Assembly: GCF_030463565.1 (NCBI RefSeq)
Contig: NC_134662.1
Coordinates: 3,945,001 to 4,009,000, forward strand
Direction of reading: 5' to 3'
DNA length: 64,000 nt
From: Pelecanus crispus
Taxonomy: Eukaryota > Chordata > Aves > Pelecaniformes > Pelecanidae
The first letter of the stretch is position 1. Each line of letters opens with the position of its first letter. A program made the translations under genes and the position numbers. The notes under the pieces were generated by a model. The model was not told the DNA's origin and searched no databases. It saw only the letters and a program-made list of their open reading frames with translations. This document shows positions 40,801 through 59,829 of this stretch, in pieces.

Positions 40801-43800
40801 ATGTCGCTGGTGCGGTCTGGGCTCCGTGTTGCCCCTCAGGCTGGGGCTGGCTGCCTCTGTGGGCATGCAGACTGTGGGGCAGCTCATCAAAGCAGGGAGG
40901 AAAAGGAATTGTGGTGGGAGGTGCTGGGTGAGGCTTAGATCTGTTCTTTCCTTCTCTTTCCAAGCTGCTACAGATGCCTCAGGGGTCAGATGTTGCTCCC
41001 TCAAAGCAGAAACATGGGACGTAGTTTTTCTTTCGCACTTTTTCCACGTTTTAGTCTAATATTTGTATGTGACTTGTGATCTAGATGTCTGCAGAGACTG
41101 CTGTGCTCTGGTCATCATCCTTCTATTTTTAATTAGTGGTGTGTTTACGTGGGGATTACACTACGTTCTAAGCACTTCACCAAGCAAATAAAAAAACCAA
41201 GCTTGTTCTGAGCCCTGGGATTAAACACCGAGATGTCTAACCTGGAAAGCTCGTAGTCCCGGGGGATGTTTCTGAGGCTTGTTACGTGGGCAGCTCTATC
41301 TTAATTAATCAGATTTTTCTTTAAAAAATGTGCTTGTGGCAATGTTGGGGGGGGGGAAAAAGCCCTCACAAGGAATGCTGGGCTGAGGTTGCAGCAAGTG
41401 GGAGTTACTCGCTCGTGATGCTCTGAGCTGGTCTCTGCTCTGCTTCATCTGCAGAATGTGGCCCTTTCTGTCTGCCCCCAGCTAGCCTTGCCTTGCAAAC
41501 GCTTCCGAGCGTCTGTCTGGAGTGGGTGAGGGCACTGTCCTCCTTGGCAGAGGGAACAGGCACCTTGGAGAGGCTGCATGGAAACCATCGTAGAGCTGGA
41601 AGTGGGCCCAGGAGCCTTCGTTTTGTGCCTTCTCTGTGAAACCACTTCTTCTCTGTTGAACTGCAGTTTGGTTTTATTTTTAGGCATAATTCAGACGACG
41701 AGAGGGAGTCGATTCTGTTCTTTTGTACAGGGCTCCCTCGCTGCCTCCTTAGTTCCCTCCCTATCTGTGGCGTTGCCTTTCAGCAAGAAAAGCTCCGGCT
41801 TTAGGGATCTCCTTGTCCACCCTAAAGCCTCCATTGGCCCAAGACCATGCAGCCGTGCTGAAGAGCAGCAACGGGTGGCATGCAGCCTCCTGCGGCTTTC
41901 GTAACCCCCGCAGCCATCTCGTTAGATGTTGTGGGAGGTTGGAAGAAGCCATCAGAGTAATATTAACAGTAAACAGGAAATCTTTATTTCATGCTTGTGT
42001 CTCGACCAGAGAAACGGCACTGGCATCACTAGGTTCCACAGTTAACGTCGGCAGGACCTCTTCAAACTGTCTTCTGCTCTATTTCTCTTCAGTCATAAGT
42101 GTGCATGGTTGTACTGGTTGCACCTTGATTGTGTCAGTTGCCGTTGGTGAGGTGCAAACGGGCTCGCGTGGTCAGCACAACCTTCCCTTTTCGCTCCGTT
42201 TGCCACCGCCCTGTTCCGCACAGCTCCACGGCGTGGGGACTCTGCGCTCTGCTCACGCCCGGTACAGCAATGCCCAGCTGGGGATGGAGCTGCAGGTGCT
42301 GCTGCACCCACAGCTGTTGAGGGCAGGGCGCTGCGGTATTCCAGGGCATCTTGGTGCTCTTTTCCTAATATTCTTCTGCCCTTTCTCTTGCTCTAGGTCT
42401 CCAACGGGAACCTCTTAGCCATCTTGAACCGACACTACCAGGACCTCACATGCCTCTGCTTTACTGATGACAGCAGCCACTTTCTCTCGGGGGCAAAGGA
42501 CTGCCTGGCCCTGGTGTGGAATCTTTACAGGTAACGGTGGCCTGCGGGGAGGTCTCGGCCCATTTGTACGGGGGACAGGGAGCATCTGGGCGAGGAATAT
42601 TAGAACAAGAGATCAGCCACCACTTCCCAGAGGCGGAATCAATTCTGCCTAAGCCTGCGTGTCTAAGCTGTTTGTAAAGACTGCTGGTGATGATGAGTGT
42701 GCCCTCCTTAGGTGGCTGTTCCACCGTTATCTTCGCTGCCAGAGAGTTTTTTCCTAGTGTCTCATCTGAATTTCCCAAGCTGTGGCATGTGGCTCTGACT
42801 TCTTTTCCCTGCTTGACACAGAGTGGATTGTGCCCTTTCCCTGCTAATGGCAGGGGAGGTCTCTTTCCCCTCTGGGATGGGGAGCTCGGTGGTGGCCCTC
42901 GTCCTCGGTATCGCACGTGCTGTGGCTGCTGACAGCCTCTGTGTCCTGCTTGGTCCTTGCAGCCAGCAGGGCCATCCTGGAGCAAGCAGAGCCTTGGCCA
43001 ACTCTCCTCACAGCCGCTTCGCTCTGGCATCCGCAGCGTTGCTCTTGCTGACCTGCCGTGCCAACCTGTCTCTGTTCTCCCCTACAGCGTGCTGCAGGCA
43101 GAGCCCTCCCAGATCCCTGACCCTCGCCACGTGTGGTCCCGACACAGCCTCCCCATCACAGACTTGTGCTGTGGCTTTGGAGGGCCCTTGGCACGAGCTG
43201 CCACAGCCTCCCTTGACCAGACAGCGAAGGTAAGGCTCAGCTCAGTCCCACTGAACGAGAGTCCCAGAGGTGCGCAGGCCCCAGAGGGTTAAAGCAGAGC
43301 TTCTGCTGGGCTGCAGCAAGAGCTGTCGGTGAGGGTTGCAGTAGCTGAATTTCTTGGCTGTCTCTGTGATGACTCAGAGCTGCCAGACCTAATGGGCTTT
43401 GCCTTTCCAAACACCAGCAGTTTCTCTGCACCTGCCCTCTGGCTGGGCCTCTGCGTGCTTTGCAGCCCCTCTTCTCCTGGGGAATGTTGGGGTCGGCTCC
43501 TCTGATTCCCCTTACTATCCTTTAGTCTCGAAGGGGAGGAAGCAGAGCAGGCTGGAGCCCAGCGCCCACCGCCTGCTGCTCCTGTCCTGCAGGGAGGGGG
43601 CTGCCTTGGGGGGCAGGACGGGCACGCGAGGGGGTTAAAGGCTGTTTCGGAGCTGCCTGGCAAACTTGTCTCCTGGTCCTGAAGAGGCTGATCCTGGGTT
43701 CTGCCGTGGTTATGCCTCGGACTCGGTTTCCCCATCTGCAGGAAGGAGGGGATGCCAGTACGTGCTGCCAGCTTGGCGCTGGGCAGGTGCTGATAAGCAG

Positions 43801-46800
43801 CAATGTTTTCTTCCAATCCCACTGTTAACGTTTAAGCCCCTAATTCTCCTGTACCCTCTCACTCCAGCTTTGGGAAATCTCATCTGGGGAGCTCCTGCTT
43901 TCCGTCCTCTTCGATGTGGGGATCATGGCTGTGACTCTTGACCTCTCTGAGTATCACATGTTCTGCGGCGGCATGGATGGATCCATCTTCCAGGTTGACC
44001 TCTTTGCCTGGGTGAGTGCGTGGGGCTGCAGATCTGCTCGTTGCTGCTGTCATGTGGCCGAGCCTTGACGTGGCACCTGAGCTACTGTCACCTCCCCACC
44101 TGTGTGACTGGTGTGACCTGCTGGGGCATGGGAGGGCTGGGTTCCCCTGTATCTCCTCTGCCCTCTTCAGACACAGTGATGAACCTGATTGCTTCAGTCC
44201 TGAATTTAAACCACCCTCTCCCTTCCTTCCTTCATTTCTACAGCCGGTCCAGAGAGACCGGACCTTCCAGACAGAGCGGGAGAACGGGAAGGTCTTCAAA
44301 GGGCACAGGTGAGGGACCAGACATACCTGCCAAACACTTCATCGCCCCCGTCTGCCCACCTCGCCAGTTTTTGGCAGTCCTCGGGTCATCCTGAGTTTAA
44401 ACTTCCTCTTCCCCATTCCAGGAACCAGGTGACGTGTCTGTCGGTCTCCACAGATGGCAGCCTGCTGCTTTCCGGCTCGCATGATGAAACAGTCCGGCTG
44501 TGGGACGTCCAGAGCAAGCAGTGCCTGAAGACGATGAATCACAAAGGTAGGCATGCCCTTATCTCCAGGATCCTTTCCTCCTCAACTGCCAAAGGCTGCT
44601 GCTGTCTTACTTCTGCTGCTCTGATGCTGCCCTGGGCACTTCTGGCATTTCTCTGCTACCTGCTTCACACCTCCAGGAAGGGTAGAGGCATTAGAGGGAC
44701 GCCTTAGCTGTCTGGAGTAATGTTTTGACCTTGCCCGTGTCTGCTAACAACCCCCCTGTGCACTGTCAGGGAGTGAGTCATAGATTTCACCCTGTCACTG
44801 AGGACATCCAGGATCTTCCTCCTTGTTTTCCAAAGGGAGCGGTTGCCCCCCACACACCCTAACGCCTGGGGAGGCTGGGGGAGGATGTGTCTGGAGAAGA
44901 GACTGTCCCTGTGACCCCAGCAGCGAGCACCCGTGAGCTCATTAGGCCTGAATTGAATCCGATATAAGCAGTTGTCTGGGATTTCAGTCTAATGGCTCCA
45001 ATAAACCATGCAAACAAGCCTTTACAGGCTCAAATCAGCAATTAGGTGCCTCAGAGCAGTGGGTGATTTAGACCTCCTGTTGCATTTGAGCTGTTGCTAA
45101 CAGTGGATTTCTTCTATGTTTGTGCTGGTCTCCGGTCTCTTAACGCTGCTCGCGCCGGTGGGGCTGGCAGCACTGCTCTCCGGGCACTGCCTAAAGCCCT
45201 CCCAGAAGGTGACGGTGGTGAAGGGCAGACCCTGTTCCTCTGCGATGTTGCCCCAGGGCAGAGGTGGGCAAGCTGCTGCCCCAGGGCAGTCGCTGAAAGC
45301 CGGGCTGCCTGCAGACCCTTTCCTTTTTTCCCCTTTTGCTGCCAAGGACTGTATCTAATGGGGACCTACTGCAGTGCCCATCCAGCCTTGCTCCACTAAG
45401 CACTAGAGGGGTGAAAGCAGACAAAATCTGAGCTGTGTGAGTCATCGGGGAGGGGGGCCAAGCTTTCTTGGCCAAGCCAGGCATTAAAACCCTCCTTGAG
45501 GCTGCAGGGGAGTGCAGATGGACACAAGCTCTTCCCATGAGGGGCAGGACCAGGCTGACCGTGCCGCTAGGTGCCAGCACCATGACGTGCGGGTGCTTTC
45601 TGCAGCCTCCACTGGCTTGCTTCTTGCTGCGGGCAGGGATTTGCCTTCCCTGGCACTGGTACCACCCTGCTGCTGCTGTGTGCCTTTAATCTGAGCCCGG
45701 GAGCAGGATGGGAGCTGTATTGTGGATCAGGAGCTGCTATCCAGGGGAGCTGTACCGTAGATGGAGGGTCCCCACACAGAGTGCAGGCTCCCCACAGCCT
45801 CCCTGCGTCGAGAGCTCTGCGGCTCTTCTGTCCCAGCGCTGCCTCTCTTCAGCAGCCGTGCCACCCCATCTCAGTGGGACAGCGAGTTCCCTGCAGCGCT
45901 GGTTTCCAGTGGGTTGCCATCTCCCTTTGGCCTTTCTTGCTGCCTCTCTGAGCAGCGACGTGAGCCTCCCAGCAAGGTCTGTTCCCTGCTGTCACCCTGC
46001 TCACCCCTCCAGCGCGTTCCCTGAGCCTTTCCCTTCCCAAGGCAGGGATGACATGGGCTTTTCTGCCGTGGCTGACGTGACAGCAACCTCCGGCCTGGTG
46101 TGCTTGGGAGAGCAAGGTCCCTCTGCTCGCAGGGCAGTGCAGGTAGCCAGGGGCAAGGCAGGAACCACTGCCCTCCCCACATGACGGTGCTGCAAATAGA
46201 TCGGAGAGGTCAGAGCGTGGATCAGGGCTCGAGAGGAGCGCGGCTGTGCAGGCAGGACAGATGCAGGGGGCTTTTCCAGCAAGGTTTGCTTGTCCTTGAC
46301 AGGGGTGGGCAGGTGGGGGGTGCAGAGCATGGGCAGGCGGATGGACTTTGAGAAATTGGGCCGCTGCTCTCAGGTAATGAGCTGTGACTGTGCCAGGCAA
46401 GGCAGGGCTGCTCCCACTCACCCAGCGTGGCTGGCACCGCTCCGAGGGGAAGCAGGGGACCTCTGGTATGGGGAGGCCGGCGCTCCCCAGTTCTCTTGCC
46501 AGCATTGCCCCAGAATCGCTCCGGACCTTGGATCCTGTCCTGTCACACAAGCTCCGTCCTTTCCTCTGCAAACACTGTGTGGCACAGACCATCCCCAAGC
46601 GCTCATTCGTGCAAGGCCACCCCAGGGATGCTCCGGCTGATCCGTCCTGCCGGTGGCTGCCAGTGTTGGGAGACGGATTATTTATTCTCCCCGATCTGAG
46701 TCCAGTCCTTCTGCCCACGCTGGCAGGGTGTCACCGAGCCATCGTGACGAGGCGGGGTTGGATGGGACTCGCATCTGCACTGAGGCCTGAGAGCGGCTGG

Positions 46801-49758
46801 GGGGGGGTCTGTGCCTGGGTGGTGACCGGATTTGGGGATCTGTGGCCTAGTTTGTGCAATTTTCTCCCCTCTGCCTTTCTTGTCCCTTCCTTTCAAATTG
46901 CTCCTGGAATTGCCAGCGAACCAGCAGCGGTAATCTCACTAATGGATGTTTTCATAAGAAGCAGCAAAAGTCTTGTCTATAGGGAGGGAGTAAGAGTAAA
47001 ACAAATGGCTTGTTACAGCAAAGCGTTGGCAAAGAGCAGCGTTGGGGCCGGCCTGGGACTGCTGGCAGAGCAGCTTCTAGACCGAGTATTCGGTGGAGCC
47101 TTTGCTTTGCCATTGGGATCCAGCCTCGGATCGTGGGAGGGTCAGGCTTCGGAGGAGGCTCTGGTTTAGCTGGAGGGGAGACGATGGCGAGGGAGCCCTC
47201 GTCCACATCAGAGGTGCTTTTGTGCGTCTCCTCTGGAGAGACTGAAAGTCCTGGGCAGCTCCCAGCCCCTCCGGGGCCTCCCCGGGCTCCATCCCTCCCA
47301 GCCCCATCCCACACCTTTCCCCACCACCTTTGGTGGGGACGCTGGGCGGGTGCTGCGGCAGCCTGCCTCCGCTCAGGTGCATCTGGATCCTTTTAACCTT
47401 TCCCTCGCGCTGTCGAGTTCAGCCAGGGGAAGATGGATGGTCAGGGATTTATTAGCGGTGACCGAGCTGGTCTGCTCGCGCACGGGCCGGCTGGCTGCTG
47501 GAGGTGGCTGCAGGCAGCGTGGGGGGCTTCAGGGGGCTGGGGGGGGTGGGTCGCTGCGTCTGACGGGGAGAGGTTTTGGGGCGTGGGGGACAGCGGTGGG
47601 AGTTCGCCAGCGAGCACGAGTTCGGAGGGGGCTGCTGACAGAAAGCAGCAGCCTCTGTAGGTAAATGTGGTAATTAAAGCGCTCATTAGCTCTGCCAAAC
47701 GAGAGCGTGTGATAGATCATCGCGGGAGACAGCTGCGAGAGCGGCAGGCGCTGATGGATGGCTGGCTCTGCGGAGGACGGCCTGGCTGCCCCCTCCTCCC
47801 CGCCGGGCCCAGGCTGCAGAGCCGCATCCCCGCTCCCCACCGCCGAGGACGGCAAGAGGGGCTCTGCCTCTTCCCGGGTGCTGGGGAGGAAGGCAGGAGT
47901 CCTGGCAGCTGCCTGTGCCGCGGGCTGTGCTATCTGTTTTCGGGGCTGCCCGAGGCACCGGGCAAGAGGCAACGCTGCCGGAGGGGGGAAGGCTGACCCG
48001 TCGCCTCCTCTTGTCCCCCTCCTAGGCCCGGTTACAAACGCCTTCATAGTGCTGGCCCCAGCCAACATGTTCAACCCGGATGGGAAACCCAGCGTGCCTC
48101 TCCCCAAATTCAGCAAACACCTCCACGGCACCGAGAGCAACGACGAGCAGGGGAACGAGGGAGTGACGCTGCGCCTCGGGCTTCACCAGCAGGTACCGGG
48201 GAGGAGCAGGCTGCTGGGGAGGGGGCGAGCCAGAGGTCGGGGAGGGGGGTTTTGTGCCAGAGGGTGCAAAATTTCTCCTCCAGCCAGAGCAGCGGCGGAG
48301 GCTGGTCGGTGCTGATCCGCTGCTGATGGGCAGCAGCAACACGGCCTGTTCCGACCTTTCCCTGTGCTACTAAACTTTCCCAAGTGCCATTTTTTTAAAG
48401 CAGGGGAATTGCCCCGTTAGCTGAGGTGTGGTGGGAGCCTGGCAGGCAGGGAGCAGGCAGGCTCTTCCCTTGCTCTCGGCTGCGTCTGAGCTGCTCTCAG
48501 CCGGGGGATAGGAGCCCCTGGACCAAGGTCTCCAAATGGAGCAGGCTCCTGGCTGGGGCTCACGGTGTCCCTTTGAAGTCACCCCAGCGTGGCCGTCCCC
48601 AGGCAGGGGGTATCCTGCACCGTCAATGATCACAGGCTAGCTGTGTGCCATGCCGGTCCATCGGTCCCCTCGTTTCTCTGCTGGCGGTCCCAGAGCTTCT
48701 CTCCTCTGTCAGCGTCCGTCTCCGGGCAAGCGACAGCCCTGCCACGGCTGATGGATGGGCTCCGTGTCGGGGAGGTGTCAGCCAGCCCAGGAGGGGCTGT
48801 TTGCCCGCTGCTCGGCGGAGGGGATGGCAGCCGGCGGTGCAGGGACAGCTCGGCTGCTGCTTTGGAAATGTCGGTCCCGCAGGCAGGCGGGCTCCTCCGC
48901 TCGCAGCATGATGCCAGGGAGAGATTCGATGCGAGCCCAGTGCTTCCCCCTGCCCGGGCGAAGGGCTCTGTCCGTGTTGGGAGAGGAGCTTGGTGGATGC
49001 CTGCACGAGGCACGCTCGAGGGGACCATTTTGGGCCCCCTGTCCCATGGGCACAGACCTTCCATTTTTGAAAGGGGTTGCAGCTCCAGCCAGGCTCTGCC
49101 GGTGCTGCAGTGTTGGCTGTACCCCGCTGGAGTCTCTGCTCGGTCGCTGCTTTGGGCTGGGGGCCAGGGGGGGTTTCTTTGCCTACTCCAGCAGGAAACC
49201 CTGCCCAGGGGTGCTGGGAGAGGGCCCGGGTCTTCTGTATCAATGTCTCCTGTCTGGTCCCGGCAGGAGTCTGGGGAGAGCTACCTGGAGAAAGCTGAGA
49301 AGATGTACTCGCAGATGTACTCAACAACGGAAAAGGTGAGAGCTGCGTTGAGACGGGGGAATCGCGTCCTTCTGGTACAGATCGCTCGGAGGGGCCGCTC
49401 GTCAGCTGAAGCAGTCCTCGGGGCACTGCGCAAAGCTCGGGGGAGGAACAAGCCCTGGAATTCACTGATGGCTTAGGCAGGAGGGGCCGCAGTTTGAGTC
49501 GGAGATGGAGAAGGGAGAGGACTAAAGAGTTTGGGATTTGCTGCTGGCAGGGGGAGCGCTCGCCTCCACTTGCCAGAGGCGAGACCTGGGTGTCTGAAGC
49601 TTTTCTGTCGCGTTTTTCTGTCACAGAACCTGGTGGGAGACCAGGAGCACCTGACGATCCAGGTGAGTGAGCTGGAAGAGCAGGTGAGCACCCTCCGGAA
49701 AATCAACAAGGACCTCTTTAAATTCTCCGCTCGCATCATCACCAAACCAGCCAAATGA
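37835..49758 (+). CDS. WDR18: WD repeat-containing protein 18
   Basis: Ten exons: 37835-38044, 40545-40655, 42397-42530, 43088-43229, 43868-44011, 44244-44308, 44422-44546, 48026-48192, 49267-49335 and 49627-49758. They give 432 codons, the same length as human. The start is [18 protein letters not shown]-repeat landmarks are [56 protein letters not shown] and [18 protein letters not shown]. The C-terminus has a short heptad-like helix ([19 protein letters not shown]) and ends ITKPAK. WDR18 forms the PELP1-TEX10-WDR18 (Rix1/rixosome) complex, which acts in nucleolar 60S maturation and in heterochromatin RNA turnover (established). All introns are GT-AG. Intron 1 carries a VNTR. Identity is firm. 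Confidence 0.97.
38161..38640. repeat. 40-bp VNTR, 12 nearly identical copies, in WDR18 intron 1
   Basis: Units begin every 40 bp from 38161. The 12 complete copies differ only at one position in GCC[A/G/C]CTCTCC, in the order A G A G C G A G G G A G. From 38641 to about 39310 the array continues as diverged units with TCTATGGCCAGACCCCCC variants. It starts 117 bp after the exon 1 donor. Because 40 is not a multiple of three and the unit has no stop in any phase, all six frames stay open, which creates spurious proteins of up to 414 codons. Confidence 0.97.
38641..39310. repeat. Diverged continuation of the 40-bp VNTR
   Basis: Related but degraded units (ATACAGACCCCCCGTCTC and TATGGCCAGACCCCCC) continue from the homogeneous array with variable spacing. 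The contrast between the uniform 5' half and the diverged 3' half suggests recent expansion at the exon 1 side. Confidence 0.85.
44547..48025 (+). other. WDR18: WDR18 intron 7, contents
   Basis: The longest WDR18 intron (3.5 kb) shows no recognisable repeat element and no coding exon. It holds A/T-richer unique blocks at about 44935-45120 (with an octamer-like ATGCAAAC near 45008), 46890-47040 and 47650-47720 (GGTAATTAAAGCGCTCATTA). These are possible regulatory elements; conservation cannot be tested here. Confidence 0.5.
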
Positions 49759-50690
49759 AGAGGCACCCCCTGCCCTCACACCCCTCTGCCTCTCCCTGCC
49801 CAGCTCCTGGGGAAGAACCGGCCCACCCTTGGGCACCTGCGCACGCAGACGTTGCAAGCACGCCTGGCTCGCGTCCTTGCCGGCGCGCGGCACACGCTGG
49901 AGCGTTTGCCTGCTCGGTCTGGCGTCCGTTCGATGACACGGGACTGAGACAAGCGCGGGGGCTGCAGGGCTGCTGCGTGCGAGACAACACAGGGACCGTT
50001 TTCACCCCGATTTGCTGCTCGGTGCCGGCTGGGGCAGACTCGGAGCGGCTGGCTGCAGGAGGAGCGTTGCCGGCTCCAAGGGAGGGGTTCAGGACGCAGC
50101 TTCTGCTCTTCCCCTGTCTCTACCCCTGGCCCTTTTGTTTTGTTACTTGACCCTGCAGTGCAGACAGAGAAGTGGGGTGGGTTTGTGTTTTTTTTTCCTC
50201 TTAATACCGGTTTGAGATTGGATTTGAGAGACCTCTTCCACCCAGCCTGCCCTGGGAAACGCTGCTTGGTATCGCCAGCCCCCTCACAGCCGGGATCCTG
50301 CTGCGGGCTTGTTCCGCTCTTGTGACAGCGGGGGCTGCGTGGGGACAGGCGGGGGGTCCCCGGGGTGCTGAGCCTGGAGGCGGGACCCCCGCATGGGCCC
50401 ATCCAGCCTCCTGGGCAGGGTGCTGGGGGGGGTGTCCCTGGGCTCAGAGCATGGGTGGTGGTTTCGGGGTGCGGGGCTGACTCCTTCGGGGAGGGGCAGG
50501 GGAGCCAGCAAGGTGCTATTTCCAATCTCATAAGTTGACAATTTATATATATTTGGATCCAGCTACTTTTGTTTTCACAGTGTTCTGGGGAATCGGCCTT
50601 TTGTATTGTCACGAGCATGGCAGCGGGGGTTGTGGGTTTTGTTTAGGTTTATTTTTTACATAAAAGATTTGTTTTTTATAGTGAAAGGTG
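49759..50690 (+). other. WDR18: WDR18 3' UTR (3' limit approximate)
   Basis: Sequence after the TGA at 49756-49758. No canonical AATAAA is seen. A T-rich stretch with CATAAAAGATTTG near 50659 may provide a variant signal, so the end is placed near 50690 with low certainty. Confidence 0.4.
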
Positions 50691-52100
50691 CCTGAGGTTT
50701 TTCTTTTAACACCCCGCTGGTGCTCACAGAGCTCAATAACCCACCACCGCTTCCCCGGCGGGGCTGTCGGCAGGGAGCGGGGAAGCGATTTTCTTGTCCG
50801 AGGGAAGCGATTTTCTCGTCCGAGGGAAGCTGCGCTGCTCCCTCATCTTTGCCCCGCGGGTCCCCACGAGGCTTCGCTTCCCAGCCCACGGGGCTGGAGG
50901 GGGGGGTTCCCCTGGACCCCTATCCCACCGGCCTCTTTAATACCCCAGAAGTAGGCGCAGTTGATTTAAAGTGCACTTTAATAACACAAAGCGTCCGCGC
51001 AGACCGTGCTCCTGCCAGCTTGCTTAAATAATGCTTTTAGCTTAATAAGCAGCGCTTCTCTGTCCTGGTGCTGCCCACCTTTCTCCTGACAGTTTGGATC
51101 AACATTAACCGGTTGCATCAGGGAGCAGCAGCCCGAGCCAGGGCCTGCTGGTGCTGGGGGCTGCAGCGGGAGCGTGTCCCCCCTGCAGGGAGAGCCCCCA
51201 GCCCGGAGCCAAGCCCTTCTTCCCGCTCATCCCACGCTCTCCTGGTTCCACCCGTGGGCTTTGTGTCGCAGGCAGAGCCCTGCGAGCCCCCTCCTGTGCT
51301 GAGGCCGGGGTTGGGGGGGCTGTTTCGTGCCAGGAGCCTGCAGCCCCCCCTTCCCCAGCTCTGGCCCCGGGCAGCAGGTGCTGCGCTGCGTTCATCCCCG
51401 GGGGAAGGAGCTGCCCGGTGACCCTGCGGTCGGAATCCTGCTCCGGGGGGGACCAGCACCCCCAACAAGGGGCTGCCAGCGCTCCCCGTGCCCTGGCAGG
51501 GTTTGCTGTGATGGCCACCCCGCTCCAGGCCCATCGCCCCACGGGGAATTCATTAGCTGTGACTCATTAAATTTGTCTGGTGATCAATACATTTTGCCAG
51601 CTGGTATTTGGCTCCATTGCTCGCTTTCTTTTTCCTCTTCGTTTAGTAGGCTCCCTGGCCGCCGGTGTTGGTGCTCGGGGTAGCGAGGAGCCCCCGTGCC
51701 AGGCCGTGCCTCCCTTTCCCTGGGGTGGGCGAGGAGGGTGACCCCGCTTTCCCTCCCTGCCGAGCAAGGCCGCAAAGCTGCTGCGTGGCCGGCTGCGCCG
51801 CAGGAGCGCGAGGCCCCTTCCCCACGCAGCGGGACGGGACCCCCCCAGTTTCAAGCTGCATCTTTGTGGAGGGATGGAGGGATCCGGTTGTGGCCTTTAC
51901 CGGGGGGGGGGGACAGTTTACAGGGGCTTTACCGGGGCTCAGCAACCCCCCAGCCGAAGGAGGAGGAGGAAGAGGAGGAGGAAGGTCCCGGTGGTCCAAA
52001 AGCCGCCGGGACCCCGCTGGAAGCGGCAGGCGCTGCCGTGCTGGGGCACCTCGCCCTCCCGGGGGACCCCACGGTCGCAGCCCTCCCGCGGCAGCACCGG
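50691..52100. other. WDR18-GRIN3B intergenic region
   Basis: No gene is seen. It contains a 22-bp direct repeat, GGGAAGCGATTTTCTTGTCC and its near copy, at 50780-50823. A 16-bp perfect palindrome TTAAAGTGCACTTTAA lies at 50966-50981, and a purine-rich GGAGGAAGAGGAGG tract near 51960-51985. Open frames of 631 and 819 codons crossing this region and GRIN3B exon 1 are GC-rich shadows. Confidence 0.6.
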
Positions 52101-52199
52101 GCGGGGGGGACACGGGGACCCCCGTTCTGCTGCGGGGTGCGGGAAGCGGGGGGACGGGACGGGACCCGCGCCGTGCGTGGGCGAGTGCGGGGGTGCGGG

Positions 52200-52527
52200 C
52201 GTGCCTGGCGCTGCGTGGGCCGTGCCCGCCGTGCCCCACCGGGGGCTCGGACCCTCGTCCGTCTCGTCCCGGACCCCCCCGCTCGGCTCGGGGAGCGGGG
52301 GCCGGGCGCTGCCCGGGGGGGACGCTGCCGGTCCCTGCCCGCCCCTCGCCGGTCGCTGCCCGCCCCTCGCCGGTCCCTGCCCGCACAGGCGGGTTGCGGA
52401 GCCGGGCGGGGACCGGCCCCCGGGAGCGCTGCCCACCCGCCCGGAGCCGCCCCCCGCCCGCCCCCGGCCCGCCCCGGCGGGGCGCAGAGCGGCGGCACCG
52501 GTAGCGGGGCCGGTGGCGGGGGGGGGC
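52200..52527 (+). promoter_or_regulatory. GRIN3B: GRIN3B CpG-rich promoter with 21-bp GC-box repeats
   Basis: Dense CpG sequence before the ATG at 52528. A 21-bp unit of the form CTGCCCGCCCCTCGCCGGT occurs at 52333-52353 and 52354-52374, with a partial third copy to 52384, and each full copy carries a CCCGCCC Sp1 site. No TATA box is seen. Confidence 0.55.
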
Positions 52528-58761
<6,234 letters not shown>

Positions 58762-59143
58762 CAGGGAGCGGGGGGCCGGGGCAGCGCTCAGCCCACTCCC
58801 CGGGTGGGGTGGAGGCCGGCAGCCCCCCAGGCCGGGCTGCTCTGCAGCGAGCCGGGCAGGGCATCGCCCGCTCCCCTCGCTCGGGGCAGGAGCGGAGATG
58901 AGGGATGGAAGGAAAAGACCCTTTGGGGGGGGGGGGGGGGGGCAGGATGGAGGTGGGGATGTCCCGGGGCTGCCTTCCCCAGCTCCGGGGTGTTCGTCTC
59001 TTCCTCACCTCCCTCGTCCTGTGAGGGGGTTTGTTTTGGGGGAAGGCAGGGGGTTAGGATGAGAAGGGACGCCCCTGGGCCAGGGCAAACTGGAGCAAAC
59101 CGCTGGCAGCCCCTCCAGCAACGCTGTGTTTTTAAACCGTGTA

Positions 59144-59149
59144 AATAAA
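59144..59149 (+). terminator. GRIN3B: GRIN3B poly(A) signal
   Basis: A canonical AATAAA lies about 385 bp after the stop codon, followed by a T-rich stretch from about 59173. Cleavage is likely near 59165. The 3' UTR contains a G run of about 18 nt at 58925-58942. Confidence 0.85.
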
Positions 59150-59165
59150 GATGATGGAGAAAAAT

Positions 59166-59829
59166 CAAGTCTGCTTTTTCTCTTCCAGCTGCAACCTAAA
59201 CCCAGCAAGGCCTGGGGTGAGGGTTAACCCTTCCCCTCCCTGCTCCACAGGCACAAGCCGGCCCAGCCCAGCCCAGCCCCGCTGCAGGACAGCAGCGATG
59301 ATGATGATGAGGAGGAGGAGGAGGAGGAAGGTGTGTAGCCCTCATCCCACAGCACAGATGTGGCAGCAGGACGGGTTGAGACCCAAACCTCTCCTCCGGG
59401 AGAGCCAGCTCCAGGGAGGCAAAGCCGGGCTGATCTCCAGAGCCACCTCAAACCAGAACCGGAGCCTTCCTTGGGCAGACGGAGAGAGACGGACACGCCG
59501 GCGCCAGAAATTCAAAATCCCATAGTCCAACTGAGGGTGACTACAGGCAGCCGTAAAAGGAGCGGGGCAACAACACAGCAAAAGATCTTCCCTCGCCGCA
59601 GCCTTCCAGAGGCTGCCGAAGGCCGGTGGGCGCAGCCACGGCGGGGGCTTGTGCTCAGCCACCCCTGCGAGCCGTAAGCGGGCGGCCGTCAGCCCCCCGC
59701 GACCGTGGCAGAGGCATCTGCAGTACCAAGTGCTCCATTTGCTGCGCCCGCACCCAAACCCCAGGATCCTCCCACCTCAACTTCCAGCAGGAACCCAGCA
59801 CAACTGCTAGCAGGACACCCAGAGCAGCA
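59166..59829. other. Spacer between convergent GRIN3B and TMEM259 3' ends
   Basis: About 660 bp with no gene. It contains a (GAT)n(GGA)n stretch at about 59299-59330. The rest is unique sequence with no recognisable element. Confidence 0.6.

Noticed and set aside
41000-42396. Intronic snoRNA in WDR18 (ribosome-biogenesis host)
   Set aside because: I looked for paired C/D or H/ACA boxes and found no convincing set with terminal stem. Absence cannot be proved by eye.
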